Shown: positions 1 to 9,021 of the stretch, piece after piece
Layout: every line of letters begins with the position of its first letter
Numbering within the stretch: the stretch's first letter is position 1
From: Paludibacteraceae bacterium
GTDB taxonomy: Bacteria > Bacteroidota > Bacteroidia > Bacteroidales > Paludibacteraceae
Direction: 5' to 3'
DNA length: 64,000 bases
Assembly (NCBI GenBank): GCA_017527905.1
Contig: JAFXPK010000004.1
Location: 100,250 to 164,249, forward strand
Program-made: the position numbers and the translations under genes
Notes under the pieces: model-generated
Told to the model about the DNA's origin: nothing
Database searches by the model: none
Seen by the model: only the letters and a program-made list of their open reading frames with translations

Positions 1-1
1 C

Positions 2-745
2 ATCACGTGGAAACTGGATACGATGGTCACCAGCGTGAAACTCGATTTGTCTGGAACTGCGGAATTGTACGGTGTGGCGATGGACGGCAAATCGGGTGTG
101 GCGATGGATAACATTCCTCTCCGCGGTAGCTCCGGTACCTTCTTCACCCGAATATCTTCCCATCTCCTTTCATCTGCCATGAAGGAATTGAACGTGAAAC
201 TTATCTTGCTGGAGTTTGGAGGAAACTATACGCCGCACATCTACAGCTTGGATAGGGTGGAAAAATACAAACAGATGATTGCCAGCCAGATACGTTATCT
301 GAGGAATCTGCACCCTGGCGCCATGATCATCTTGATCGGTCCTGCCGATATGTCCCAAAAGATAAACGGAGAGTTGCAGACCTATCCTTTCTTGGAGGAG
401 AACATCGAGGGCATGAAGCAGGCCGCACTGGAGAATGGAGCCGCCTTCTGGGATATGTATCAGGTGATGGGCGGACGTAACTCCATGATCAAATGGGTGG
501 AACATGTGCCTGCATGGGCAGCCTCCGATTATATACACTTCACACCGACGGGTGCGGGACGTATCGCGGATATGTTCGTGCAGTCCTTCATGAATTACTA
601 TGACTATTATTGCTTCTTGAAGAGGAATAAGAAGTGGAGCGATGAACTGCAGAAAAAGCAGGAGGAGAAGCAGAAGCAAGAGGGTCAGGTGAACCAGACA
701 GGACAGACTAATCAGGTGAAACAAGAGAAACAGGTGAAGAAATGA
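2..745 (+). CDS. SGNH/GDSL-hydrolase-like protein, 5' end cut by the window edge
   Basis: The frame is open from base 2, so the apparent ATG at 23 is probably internal and the true start lies off the left edge. The visible part resembles the C-terminal half of an SGNH-fold esterase or acetyltransferase. It has a LLEFGGN segment in the position of the GxND block and a DYIHFTP motif near 527-541, which matches the DxxH catalytic pair of this fold. The last 35 residues are rich in Q, K and E and look disordered. Its stop overlaps the next gene by four bases (ATGA), so the two are probably translated together. With the following SGNH protein and MBOAT gene it probably acetylates an exported polysaccharide. 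Substrate unknown. Confidence 0.8.
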   Translation: MTWKLDTMVTSVKLDLSGTAELYGVAMDGKSGVAMDNIPLRGSSGTFFTRISSHLLSSAMKELNVKLILLEFGGNYTPHIYSLDRVEKYKQMIASQIRYLRNLHPGAMIILIGPADMSQKINGELQTYPFLEENIEGMKQAALENGAAFWDMYQVMGGRNSMIKWVEHVPAWAASDYIHFTPTGAGRIADMFVQSFMNYYDYYCFLKRNKKWSDELQKKQEEKQKQEGQVNQTGQTNQVKQEKQVKK

Positions 746-2007
746 AACGTTGGCTTCTTATATTAGCGGTTTGCATTCCCTATGTGTGTGCTGATGCTGC
801 ACAGGGTTTTTTGCGGCATGGCGTGCCTAAGTACGACTTCATCGCCGACTCCTTGAACAAGATAATCACGCCGGGCTCGCCGGAGCGACGTGACGCTTTC
901 TTCGAAAAGCTGGACTCCATCGTTTTGTGCCACGAGGGGATGGTCAACATCCTGCATATCGGTGGCTCTCACGTCCAGGCGGACATTTATTCGCACGAGA
1001 TACGACGTAACCTCGATTCCATCAACGACCAAAACCAACCGGGGCGTGGACTTATCTTCCCCTATACGGTGGCAAAGACGAACAATCCTTCCAATTATAA
1101 AATCATGTACCGCGGCGAGTGGACCACCACGAAGAATGTGATGCGTGATAGGAAGGCGGTCTTGGGCTTGACGGGCATGGCGGTCACAACGTCCGATTCG
1201 CTCGCTGAACTGACGGTGTGCTTGAATGGTAAGAACCGCTCTAACCGTTGGACTTGCAACAAATTAACGTTGCTGGGTTATGCGGATTCCACATGCATGG
1301 TGGAGCCTTTCGTCCGACTGACGGATTCCTCCCTCTGTGCCTCACGGTACGACTCCTCGCTCTCTGTCTATATTTTCGAGTTCGACCGCCTGGTGGATAC
1401 GTTCACCATCGTCTTTGACCAGATGGACACCGTGCCGCATGAGTTCACCATCACGGGTATCTTGCCCGAAAAGAGCGAGCCGGGTGTCATCTATAGCTCT
1501 ATCGGCGTGAATGGGGCGACTGTCCCTTCTTACCTCTCATGCGAGAACTTCGACAGGGACCTTTCCCTTATTCATCCGGACATGGTGATCTATGCCATAG
1601 GCATAAACGATGCGCTTGTGAAGAATTTCTCCGAAGAGAAGTTCATCCATCGCTATGACTCCCTCATCGCCAGGGTGGAGTCCGTCTCCCCTAATTGTTA
1701 CCATGTCTTTGTGACGAACAACGATTCCTATAAGCGGGTGCGTGCCAATCGCCGTACTCATTACGAGGTCAATAAAAACGGACTGAAGGCTCGTGATGCC
1801 TTCTACAAACTTGCGAAGAAGCATAATGGTAGTGTCTGGGACCTCTTCGAGATAATGGGCGGTTTGGGCTCTATGAAACTGTGGGAGAAGGAAGGCATGG
1901 CTGCGAAAGACAAAGTGCATTTTACCCACAAAGGATATGTATTGATTGGTGATATGTTTTATAACGCGTTGATAAACGCTTATTTGGAGAAAAATAATAA
2001 GGAATAA
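742..2007 (+). CDS. SGNH/GDSL-hydrolase-family exported protein
   Basis: A 421-residue protein with an N-terminal signal peptide (about residues 1-18). Three SGNH-fold blocks are visible: GGSHVQ at 74-79 with the presumed nucleophile Ser76, GIND at 287-290, and DKVH at 390-393 giving the Asp-x-x-His pair. The first block reads GGSH where most relatives have GDSH. The C-terminal half resembles the preceding gene product, including a WD(L/M)xxxMGG segment, so the two are probably paralogues. It overlaps the upstream gene by four bases and ends 8 bases before the MBOAT gene. Periplasmic SGNH proteins paired with an AlgI-like MBOAT usually complete O-acetyl transfer to a polysaccharide; that role is inferred from context. 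Confidence 0.85.
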   Translation: MKRWLLILAVCIPYVCADAAQGFLRHGVPKYDFIADSLNKIITPGSPERRDAFFEKLDSIVLCHEGMVNILHIGGSHVQADIYSHEIRRNLDSINDQNQPGRGLIFPYTVAKTNNPSNYKIMYRGEWTTTKNVMRDRKAVLGLTGMAVTTSDSLAELTVCLNGKNRSNRWTCNKLTLLGYADSTCMVEPFVRLTDSSLCASRYDSSLSVYIFEFDRLVDTFTIVFDQMDTVPHEFTITGILPEKSEPGVIYSSIGVNGATVPSYLSCENFDRDLSLIHPDMVIYAIGINDALVKNFSEEKFIHRYDSLIARVESVSPNCYHVFVTNNDSYKRVRANRRTHYEVNKNGLKARDAFYKLAKKHNGSVWDLFEIMGGLGSMKLWEKEGMAAKDKVHFTHKGYVLIGDMFYNALINAYLEKNNKE

Positions 2008-2015
2008 TTGGTAGT

Positions 2016-3914
2016 ATGGATTTGGTTGTAAATTTTCTTAAAGATACATTCGCATTTGACGAGAACTCTCCACTGCTTTTCACCCAGCTCTATTTCTGGG
2101 TGTTCTTCGTGGCAGTCTTCGCCGTATTCTCCTTGGTGCATAGCAAGGTGTTGCTCAGGAATACGTTCCTCTTCTTCGTCAGCGTGCTATTCTACTATAA
2201 AACAAGTGGTTGGTTCACGTTGATCCTAGTCTTCGCAACCCTTTTCAACTATATCGACGGTCTTCTCATCCACCATTCGAAGAAGGGATGGAAGACGGCT
2301 TGGCTGGTTCTGGGACTTATCGTCAACTTGGCGTCCCTTTGCTACTTCAAGTATGCCTATTTCTTTGCGGATATGGTGCAGAACCTGTTCGGCGCGCATA
2401 TCGATGTGAAGAATGTCTTCTCGATGATTGGTAATAGCTTCTTGGAAGACCATCCTTCCATCTTCTCCACTTTGGGCTCTCCGGCTGACCCTAGCAAGCC
2501 TTATTTCACGGTCGATCGGATCCTCCTTCCTGTGGGTATCTCCTTCTTCACGTTCCAGTGTATCAGTTACTTGATGGATATCTTCCGTGAGAAAGTAGCC
2601 CCTGTGAAGAACATACTCAACTTCGGTTTCTATGTGACCTTCTTCCCTCAATTGGTGGCGGGACCTATCGTGCGCGCAAGCACCTTCATCCCGCAACTCT
2701 ACAAGAAATATTTCCTTTCGAGGAAGATGTTCGGTATAGCCATGTTCTGGATTCTGAACGGTATGGCGAAGAAGATTATTTTGAGCGACTATATTGCGGT
2801 GAACTTTATCGACCGTGTCTTCGAGAACCCTACCATGTACTCCGGTTTCGAGAATTTCGCCGCCCTGTTCGGTTATTCGCTTCAGGTGTATACTGACTTC
2901 TCCGGCTATACGGACATCGCGATCGGTCTTGCCATGTTGATGGGCTTCTATTTGCCGAAGAACTTCAACTCGCCTTACAAGGCCACCAACCCGGGCGAGT
3001 TCTGGAAACGTTGGCACATCTCCCTCTCCAAGTGGTTGCAGGATTACCTCTACATACCGTTGGGAGGAAACCGTACCGCCTCGATCGGTACTTATGCATG
3101 TATCATCACCATCTCTTTGGTGGGCATGATCCTTTCGGGTAGTATATGGGTGGCTATCGTTGTGTTGGCTATCGCGCTTATCGTCACGATCAATTGCTAC
3201 AAATATCCAGAGAAGAAAAAGAACCTTACGTCTAACATGAACCGATTGAACACCATGCTCTTGGGTGGTTTGTGGCACGGCGCCAGCTGGAACTTCATGA
3301 TCTGGGGCGGTCTGAATGGTATCGGTATGATCGTGTACCGTTTCTGGAAGGACATGAACGTGTATGTACGTTCGTGGGTCTCCCTGCTGATCGCGGCTGT
3401 CTTCTTCGTGTTGGCGAAGTTCTTCCCTGCACCGATCTGGAACATCGCGGTGATTTGGATGGGCGTCATAGCCGTCGGCTCGTTCATCCGTATGCTCTAC
3501 CATTTCTTTGAGGGTACGGCCGAGTTGAAGCCGTTGGCTACCGCTTGGGCGATTTTACAGACCTTCGTCTTCATCACATGGACGCGCCTCTTCTTCCGCG
3601 CCGGCTCCAACTTGGACCCTGCTCAGGCGAATGAACAAGCGTGGATGACTGCCAAGGATATGGTCAATCAGATTGGTACGAAGTGGAATACGGCTGTGAT
3701 TCCTAATATGATATGGGAGTATCGCTACGTCTTCACGCTCATCATCCTAGGTATGATCATCCACTGGTTGCCGGAGCATTTCAAACGTAGATATAGACTT
3801 TGGTTCGCCACCACACCGTTGCCGCTGATGGCTCTCTACGTGGTGATCGCTGTCTTTATCATTTACCAGTTCATCACGGCGGACTTGCAGAAGTTCATCT
3901 ACTTCCAGTTCTAA
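2016..3914 (+). CDS. MBOAT-family O-acyltransferase (AlgI-like)
   Basis: A 632-residue polytopic membrane protein with many hydrophobic segments. The MBOAT signature is clear: a QCISYLMDIFR-like segment near 185, a GEFWKRWHISLSKWLQDYLY stretch near 330, and the invariant histidine (His421) in LWHGASWNF. AlgI-like proteins move an acyl group, usually acetyl, across the inner membrane to an extracytoplasmic acceptor that modifies an exocellular polysaccharide. At 632 residues it is longer than a typical AlgI of about 480-520; the extra length includes a hydrophobic insertion around 350-400. The two upstream SGNH proteins are the likely partners. The polysaccharide cannot be identified from sequence. 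Confidence 0.93.
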   Translation: MDLVVNFLKDTFAFDENSPLLFTQLYFWVFFVAVFAVFSLVHSKVLLRNTFLFFVSVLFYYKTSGWFTLILVFATLFNYIDGLLIHHSKKGWKTAWLVLGLIVNLASLCYFKYAYFFADMVQNLFGAHIDVKNVFSMIGNSFLEDHPSIFSTLGSPADPSKPYFTVDRILLPVGISFFTFQCISYLMDIFREKVAPVKNILNFGFYVTFFPQLVAGPIVRASTFIPQLYKKYFLSRKMFGIAMFWILNGMAKKIILSDYIAVNFIDRVFENPTMYSGFENFAALFGYSLQVYTDFSGYTDIAIGLAMLMGFYLPKNFNSPYKATNPGEFWKRWHISLSKWLQDYLYIPLGGNRTASIGTYACIITISLVGMILSGSIWVAIVVLAIALIVTINCYKYPEKKKNLTSNMNRLNTMLLGGLWHGASWNFMIWGGLNGIGMIVYRFWKDMNVYVRSWVSLLIAAVFFVLAKFFPAPIWNIAVIWMGVIAVGSFIRMLYHFFEGTAELKPLATAWAILQTFVFITWTRLFFRAGSNLDPAQANEQAWMTAKDMVNQIGTKWNTAVIPNMIWEYRYVFTLIILGMIIHWLPEHFKRRYRLWFATTPLPLMALYVVIAVFIIYQFITADLQKFIYFQF

Positions 3915-3941
3915 ACGCTTCTGTATTGAGATGTTATATCT

Positions 3942-4023
3942 AATAAATAGTAATTTGTAAATAGTTAAATAGTAAATCGCAGACAATTAAATAGTAAATC
4001 GTAAATAGTTAAATAGTAAATCC
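3942..4023 (+). repeat. Short tandem repeat, three 22-bp-spaced copies of a TTAAATAGTAAATC core
   Basis: The core TTAAATAGTAAATC starts at 3965, 3987 and 4009, giving an exact 22-base period, and a degenerate fourth copy precedes it from about 3942. It lies between the MBOAT gene and prs, upstream of the prs promoter region. A similar string (AAATAGTAAATCGTAAATAGTAAAT) occurs at 52888-52913. Function unknown. Confidence 0.8.
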
Positions 4024-4111
4024 TTGCGTTCGTCTTTTGTGGCAAGTGAAAATTCCGTGAATATTGGCTTAAATTTTATGTTATATGACACAATTGTTCG
4101 TGATTTTGTAT

Positions 4112-4119
4112 TAATTTCG
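4112..4119 (+). promoter_or_regulatory. Candidate -7 element for prs
   Basis: TAATTTCG resembles the Bacteroidota -7 consensus TAnnTTTG and lies 34 bases before the prs start. No well-spaced TTTG -33 element stands out, so this is a weak assignment. Confidence 0.4.
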
Positions 4120-4153
4120 CGCTTACAACAAAAAATCAGTTAATAGAGTAGTA

Positions 4154-5095
4154 ATGGACAGTCAACATCCTTTTTCAGTTTTCGCCGGATCCAATACGAA
4201 GTATTTGGCGGAGGAAATATGCAACTGTTTGGGTTGCAAACTAGGTAAAATCAATTTGCAGAGATTTGCAGATGGTGAGTTCGGTATCTCATACGAGGAG
4301 TCCGTTCGTGGCCATTATGTTTTCTTGGTACAGTCCACCGTGCCTTGCGCGGATAATCTGATGGAGCTGCTTTTGATGATTGATGCGGCAAAGAGAGCTT
4401 CCGCATATAAGATCATCGCTGTGATCCCTTATTTCGGATGGGCGCGTCAGGACCGCAAGGATAAGCCGCGTGTTGCCATCGGTGCCAAGTTGGTTGCGGA
4501 CATGTTGACAGTCGCCGGCATCGACCGTTTGATCACGATGGATCTCCATGCTGATCAAATCCAAGGCTTCTTCAATGTGCCTGTTGATCATCTGTACGCA
4601 TCTACGGTATTCTTGCCGTATATCCAATCCATGAACCTTGAGAACTTGGTCATCGCTTCTCCTGACGTCGGTGGTTCCAAGAGGGCTAACGCCTACTCCA
4701 AGTATTTGGGTTGCCCTATGGTGCTTTGCCATAAGAGCAGAGAGAAAGCCAATGTGGTCAGCGAAATGACGGTCATCGGTGATGTGAAGGATAAGAACGT
4801 TATTATTTTGGATGATATGGTGGACACCGCCGGTACGTTGACGAAGGCGGCTGGCATCATGTCTAACGCAGGTGCGCTCTCTGTGCGTGCGCTTGTTTCC
4901 CACGCTGTCATGTCCGATCCGGCCAGCACGCGCGTGGACGAGTCTAGCTTGGAGGAGATCATCTTCACGAACTCGATTCCTTTCCACAAGAGCTGCAAGA
5001 AGGCGCACATCTTGTCTATCGCGCCTCTCTTCGCCGATACGATCCAACGTGTGATGGACAACCGTTCCATCAGCGAGAACTATTTGACTAAATAA
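4154..5095 (+). CDS. prs: Ribose-phosphate pyrophosphokinase (PRPP synthetase)
   Basis: A 313-residue cytoplasmic enzyme that transfers pyrophosphate from ATP to ribose 5-phosphate, making PRPP for purine, pyrimidine, histidine and NAD synthesis. The family features are all present: FAGSNTKYLAEEI at the N-terminus, RFADGEFG, the catalytic flexible-loop region around YFGWARQDRKDKPR, DLHADQIQGFF, and the PRPP-binding loop VIILDDMVDTAGT near residues 215-227. Length matches class I enzymes. It has its own promoter region and a strong terminator follows directly, so it is probably transcribed alone. Confidence 0.98.
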   Translation: MDSQHPFSVFAGSNTKYLAEEICNCLGCKLGKINLQRFADGEFGISYEESVRGHYVFLVQSTVPCADNLMELLLMIDAAKRASAYKIIAVIPYFGWARQDRKDKPRVAIGAKLVADMLTVAGIDRLITMDLHADQIQGFFNVPVDHLYASTVFLPYIQSMNLENLVIASPDVGGSKRANAYSKYLGCPMVLCHKSREKANVVSEMTVIGDVKDKNVIILDDMVDTAGTLTKAAGIMSNAGALSVRALVSHAVMSDPASTRVDESSLEEIIFTNSIPFHKSCKKAHILSIAPLFADTIQRVMDNRSISENYLTK

Positions 5096-5110
5096 TTTTT
5101 CTAGAATAAT

Positions 5111-5142
5111 GGGCTGAAATCCAAGTGGTTTCAGCCCTTTTT
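5111..5142 (+). terminator. Rho-independent terminator after prs
   Basis: A perfect 9-bp stem (GGGCTGAAA 5111-5119 with TTTCAGCCC 5129-5137), a 9-base loop and a T run from 5138. The possible TTG start of the next gene at 5141 lies in the T run, which argues for the ATG at 5156 instead. Confidence 0.93.
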
Positions 5143-5155
5143 GTCTTTGCGCAGT

Positions 5156-8128
5156 ATGTTTGCGGTCGTTATTTCCGAACATCGATTGTGGGGCTACAGA
5201 TTCCAGCCTTGCCTCCTGTCCGACGATGAGCAGGCGGACACGTTGCAGTGCCTGCGTCTGGGTGGGGCGGATTTCCCCTTGGACGGGCTCTCTGATGTGC
5301 AGACTAAGATTGTGCGCCTTTGCGAGAAGTATGCGGAGCAGTTCGTGATGCGTATCTTCGTGAAGGGGAAACTCTCCGTGGCGGAGTTCCAGACGAAATA
5401 CCTGAACAACAAGAACAATTACCCGCAGATCCAGCCATTCATCGAGAAAACCAACTATGAGGTGGCGAACCTGCTGCGCGGAACGAATATCCCTGTTTAC
5501 ATTCGGGAGAAGAACTTCGCGGGTGTGTACCAGTCGGATAGGGTGGAGGTGTTGCCCCTCGTGTGCCGCCCTGTACCTGCGTTTGACTTGTCGGAGGAGA
5601 AACTGACCTATTCGATGAAAGTATTCTCCGGGGCGGAGGAAATCCCCTTCCGACGGAGGACAAAAAATTTTATCCTGCTCTCTTCCGAACCTTGCTGCTA
5701 TGTCTGCGGTAAGCGTCTTTGCCTCTTCGAATCGATGATTTATAAGCGCATCCTCCCGTTTATGGAGAAGGAGGGCGTTGACGTGCCGATCCGTACGGTC
5801 CCTTCTTACATGAAATCGTTTGTTTTGCCTACGATAGAGAAGGAAGACGTTGAGGCTCATGGTTTTGTGGTGGAACATGACAATCCGTCGCCTATCCCCG
5901 TGCTGACGTTGGAGGAGGACCTTTCCATGCGTGCCGCCCTTCGCCTCAGTTTCGAGTACGGAGATGTCTCTTGCGATCTTTCCTCCGCAAAGAAACGTTT
6001 CGTTTCGTTGTCCGACGAGAATGGATTTAAATTCACTGTCATCGACCGATGCCCAGAGGTGGAGAAACAAGCTGCCGATGCGTTGTCGGCCCTTGGTCTC
6101 CGCCAGGACAACAACTATTTCTATGCGATGGACAAGACGTCTTCGGGGACGTGGTTGCACGAAACCGTAGATTTCCTCATTGCCCATCGTCCGGCGTTGT
6201 CCGCCTTCACCGTTCGGCAGAAGTTGGATAGACCCGAAATCATCATGGCTTCCCCGAAGCTGGATTTCGATGTGAAGATCAACGATGTGTATGATTGGTT
6301 CGACATCCGCGCGGTGGTACAGGTGGGTGACGAGACTTTCCCTTTCGCCAATCTGCACCGTAATATCATAGAGGGTAACCGGGAGTATGTGTTACGTTCC
6401 GGAAAGATATTTATCATCCCGGATGTGTGGTTCGCCCAGTACAAGGATCTTTTCCTCTTCATGGAGATGAATGGGGAGGACGCCAACCTCCTCAAACTGG
6501 ACAAGTGCCATGTGGGGATGTTGGACACGGATGGGTCTGCTTCCGTCCGTGATTTCCGGGGGTTGCTGGAGCGACGAGTTGATCTTCCTGCCGGACTCAA
6601 AACCACGCTCCGTGATTACCAGCATGTGGGGTATTCATGGCTTGTCGGCCTTTACGAGAATGGCTTGGGCGGTTGTTTGGCGGATGATATGGGTCTGGGT
6701 AAGACACTCCAACTGCTTGCTTTTTTCCTGAAGGTGTATGAGGCGGATCCGAACGATTCCCCACAGGAAGAGGCGCGATTCGAAACGTTTGAATGGCCGT
6801 ATGAATCGGCGCAACCTTCGTTGTTCGATCAACCCGTGATCAAGCATTCTGAACCGGCCCGCACGGTTAAGCCTCATGCGAAAAAGAAGCCAGCTTCCTT
6901 GGTTATCATGCCTGCTTCATTGCTCTTTAATTGGGTGAGCGAGAAGGAAAAGTTCGCGCCTTCCCTCCGACATCTGTTGTATGCCGGAAGCAATCGTGTC
7001 TCGTCCTCCTCGTTGACCAACGTGTTTGACCGTCATCATCTGATTTTCACCACTTATGGCCTAGTCCGCAGGGATATCGAACATTTGAAGAAATATCGTT
7101 TCGAGTGCGTGGTGATGGATGAGAGCCAATATGTGAAGAACGTCTCTTCACAAGCCTATAAGGCGGTCGTTGACTTGAATGCCGCCCATTTCTACTGTAT
7201 GTCTGGTACGCCGATAGAGAACTCGTTGGAGGATCTGTGGGCGCAGATGAATTTGGCGAACCGTGGCGTCTTGGGTTCTGTGGAGTCCTTCCGTAAGATC
7301 TATGTGAACCCGATCGTGAAACGAGGCGACGAGGAGCGTGCGGAGCGGGTCAAGAGCTTCATCAAACCATTCTTGCTTCGTAGAACGAAGGAGGAGGTGG
7401 CGGCGGATTTGCCTCCTGTCGTGGAACAGTTGGTTTATTGTGATATGAATGATGCCCATAAGGAAATCTACGAGCGGGAGAAGTCCATGGTGCGGAATAA
7501 CCTGATGTCTGTGATCGCGGAGTCCGGGGTGAACAAGAATTCTATTCTCGCGCTTTCTTCCTTGACGAGGCTGCGTGAACTCTCCAATCATCCGAAATTG
7601 TTGTTCGACGATTGTTTGGTGGAGTCGGAGAAGATGAACGAGGTGGTTCGCCGCATCCAGAACCTGAAGGAAGAGGGCCATAAGGTGTTGGTGTTCTCCT
7701 CTTTTGTGCGCTTGCTGGACTTGCTGCAGGATCGGTTGGATGCGGAGGAGGTGAAGTATACGAAACTGACGGGTGAGACGCAGCGGAGGGAACAGGTGGT
7801 GAACACTTTCCAGAATGATCCTTCCGTGGTTTGTTTCCTGATATCACTGAAGGCAGGAGGCGTGGGACTGAACCTGATGGCGGCCGACTATGTCTTCATC
7901 CTAGATCCATGGTGGAACCCTGCGGCGGAGATGCAGGCTGTGGACAGGTCCCACCGCATCGGGCAGGATAAGACTGTCTTCGTTTACCGTTTTCTGTCGA
8001 AGGATACGGTGGAGGAGAAAATCCATAACTTACAGACGGAAAAACTGCAGTTGTCGGATATGTTCGTGAATTCGAACAATCCTTTTGTGGATGTGGATAT
8101 GGAGACCTTGGAGCAATTGTTCGGCTGA
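5156..8128 (+). CDS. SNF2/Rad54-family ATP-dependent helicase-like protein
   Basis: A protein of about 990 residues with an N-terminal half of no clear motif and a C-terminal SNF2 ATPase engine. Visible motifs are Walker A LADDMGLGKTLQ (about residue 508), motif II VMDESQ (about 650), motif III SGTPIENSLEDLW, LLRRTKEEV, and motif VI HRIGQDKTVFVYRF (about 930). Motif II is DESQ rather than DEAH or DEAQ. A charged insertion of about 60 residues lies between motifs I and Ia. The open frame can extend to a TTG at 5141, but that codon lies in the prs terminator, so I prefer the ATG at 5156. Such proteins remodel protein-DNA complexes; the target is unknown. Confidence 0.93.
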   Translation: MFAVVISEHRLWGYRFQPCLLSDDEQADTLQCLRLGGADFPLDGLSDVQTKIVRLCEKYAEQFVMRIFVKGKLSVAEFQTKYLNNKNNYPQIQPFIEKTNYEVANLLRGTNIPVYIREKNFAGVYQSDRVEVLPLVCRPVPAFDLSEEKLTYSMKVFSGAEEIPFRRRTKNFILLSSEPCCYVCGKRLCLFESMIYKRILPFMEKEGVDVPIRTVPSYMKSFVLPTIEKEDVEAHGFVVEHDNPSPIPVLTLEEDLSMRAALRLSFEYGDVSCDLSSAKKRFVSLSDENGFKFTVIDRCPEVEKQAADALSALGLRQDNNYFYAMDKTSSGTWLHETVDFLIAHRPALSAFTVRQKLDRPEIIMASPKLDFDVKINDVYDWFDIRAVVQVGDETFPFANLHRNIIEGNREYVLRSGKIFIIPDVWFAQYKDLFLFMEMNGEDANLLKLDKCHVGMLDTDGSASVRDFRGLLERRVDLPAGLKTTLRDYQHVGYSWLVGLYENGLGGCLADDMGLGKTLQLLAFFLKVYEADPNDSPQEEARFETFEWPYESAQPSLFDQPVIKHSEPARTVKPHAKKKPASLVIMPASLLFNWVSEKEKFAPSLRHLLYAGSNRVSSSSLTNVFDRHHLIFTTYGLVRRDIEHLKKYRFECVVMDESQYVKNVSSQAYKAVVDLNAAHFYCMSGTPIENSLEDLWAQMNLANRGVLGSVESFRKIYVNPIVKRGDEERAERVKSFIKPFLLRRTKEEVAADLPPVVEQLVYCDMNDAHKEIYEREKSMVRNNLMSVIAESGVNKNSILALSSLTRLRELSNHPKLLFDDCLVESEKMNEVVRRIQNLKEEGHKVLVFSSFVRLLDLLQDRLDAEEVKYTKLTGETQRREQVVNTFQNDPSVVCFLISLKAGGVGLNLMAADYVFILDPWWNPAAEMQAVDRSHRIGQDKTVFVYRFLSKDTVEEKIHNLQTEKLQLSDMFVNSNNPFVDVDMETLEQLFG

Positions 8129-8544
8129 TACCCCGCTTTTTTGCTGAAATACTTTTCGCTTTCGTTGAATATCTTCCCCCGTGTGTTGCCGTTTTTATAC
8201 CTTTGGTGTTGTTAAAGTTGGAGCGGATATTCTATTTCTGATAAATTTTTTGTATTTGTTGGAGTTAGTATGAAACTTTTTTACTACTTTAGCGACGCGG
8301 AATGAAGTCGGTTGCCTGTCATGGGTGACGGAAGTTGTTCCCAAGGATTTTGACCCTAAATTGTGTTGTTCTATATATTATTATGTGGTTGGCCCATTGA
8401 GAAATGCGCCAACCTTTTATGAAAAATAGGGGGTCTATTTCCTGATTTAAGGATAAATGATTAATATTGAGATCTAAAAGTATTTCGATTTAGGTGTTTA
8501 ATATACATAGTTTAATGTTGGTAATTATATAAATTTTTAAAGAT
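8129..8544. other. 416-bp intergenic region with a terminator-like hairpin and a possible small transcript
   Basis: No protein gene is supported here. The only notable short frame is 11 codons from 8270. A TACTTTAG string near 8285 loosely matches a Bacteroidota -7 element, and a strong hairpin with a T run ends at 8418. The interval could hold a small RNA or the leader of the 8545 operon. The last 100 bases before 8545 are very AT-rich, as expected for a promoter. Confidence 0.5.
8387..8418 (+). terminator. Hairpin with T run, candidate terminator
   Basis: GGTTGGC (8387-8393) pairs with GCCAACC (8408-8414). Inside, CATT pairs with AATG across a GAGA tetraloop, leaving a single C/C mismatch. 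TTTTAT follows. It lies about 260 bases after the helicase stop, so it may end an independent small transcript or act as an attenuator for the 8545 operon. Confidence 0.65.
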
Positions 8545-9021
8545 ATGAAGAACAAATTATTTTCGGCGATATTGTTTTTGGCTTTGTGCTCATTTGCGGC
8601 ACAGGCAAGTACTCCAGTCACTATTATTGAGAAAAATGGCACTGAAAATAAATATCAAATTGAGGAATCCGGAAAGATGTACTTCTCGGGCAATGGTTTG
8701 GTCATAGAGACTAAGGCCGGCGCTCCTGCTATTACGGTGAACGTTGCCAATATCAGGAAGGTTACTTTCCCGAAAACAAGCGTGGGCTTGGATGCGAAGG
8801 ATTCTGAGTCTATCTCCCTCTTCGCATTTCCGAATCCAGTGAAGGATGTTGTCTTCCTTGCCGGTGTGAAGAGTGGTGAGAAGGTGGCTATTTATTCTGC
8901 GAATGGTTCTTTGGTGAGTGAAACCTCGTATGCCGATGAGGGCATTGATTTGTCTTCTCTTCCTTCAGGCGCATATGTGATTTCAGTAGTGGGGAAATCG
9001 GTTAAAATTAGTAAGTTATGA
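8545..9021 (+). CDS. Small secreted protein with T9SS type A C-terminal sorting domain
   Basis: A 158-residue protein with a signal peptide (residues 1-21, ending FAAQAS), a beta-rich domain of about 60 residues, and a C-terminal T9SS sorting domain of about 70 residues. The sorting domain is recognised by the FPNPVKD motif, VAIYSANGSLV, and the terminal DLSSLPSGAYVISVVG segment, as in the type A family. T9SS would carry it across the outer membrane and probably attach it to the surface. There is little cargo besides the sorting domain. Its stop overlaps the start of the next gene by four bases (ATGA), so the two are coupled and probably work together. Confidence 0.9.
   Translation: MKNKLFSAILFLALCSFAAQASTPVTIIEKNGTENKYQIEESGKMYFSGNGLVIETKAGAPAITVNVANIRKVTFPKTSVGLDAKDSESISLFAFPNPVKDVVFLAGVKSGEKVAIYSANGSLVSETSYADEGIDLSSLPSGAYVISVVGKSVKISKL

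Noticed and set aside
3942..4023. CRISPR array
   Set aside because: The 22-bp-period copies have 7-8-base intervening sequences, far too short for spacers, and no cas genes are present anywhere in the window.
4289..6358. 689-codon minus-strand frame opposite prs and the helicase gene
   Set aside because: It lies antisense to two well-supported genes, spans their junction and the terminator, and its translation is His/Arg-rich without domains, as expected of a shadow frame.
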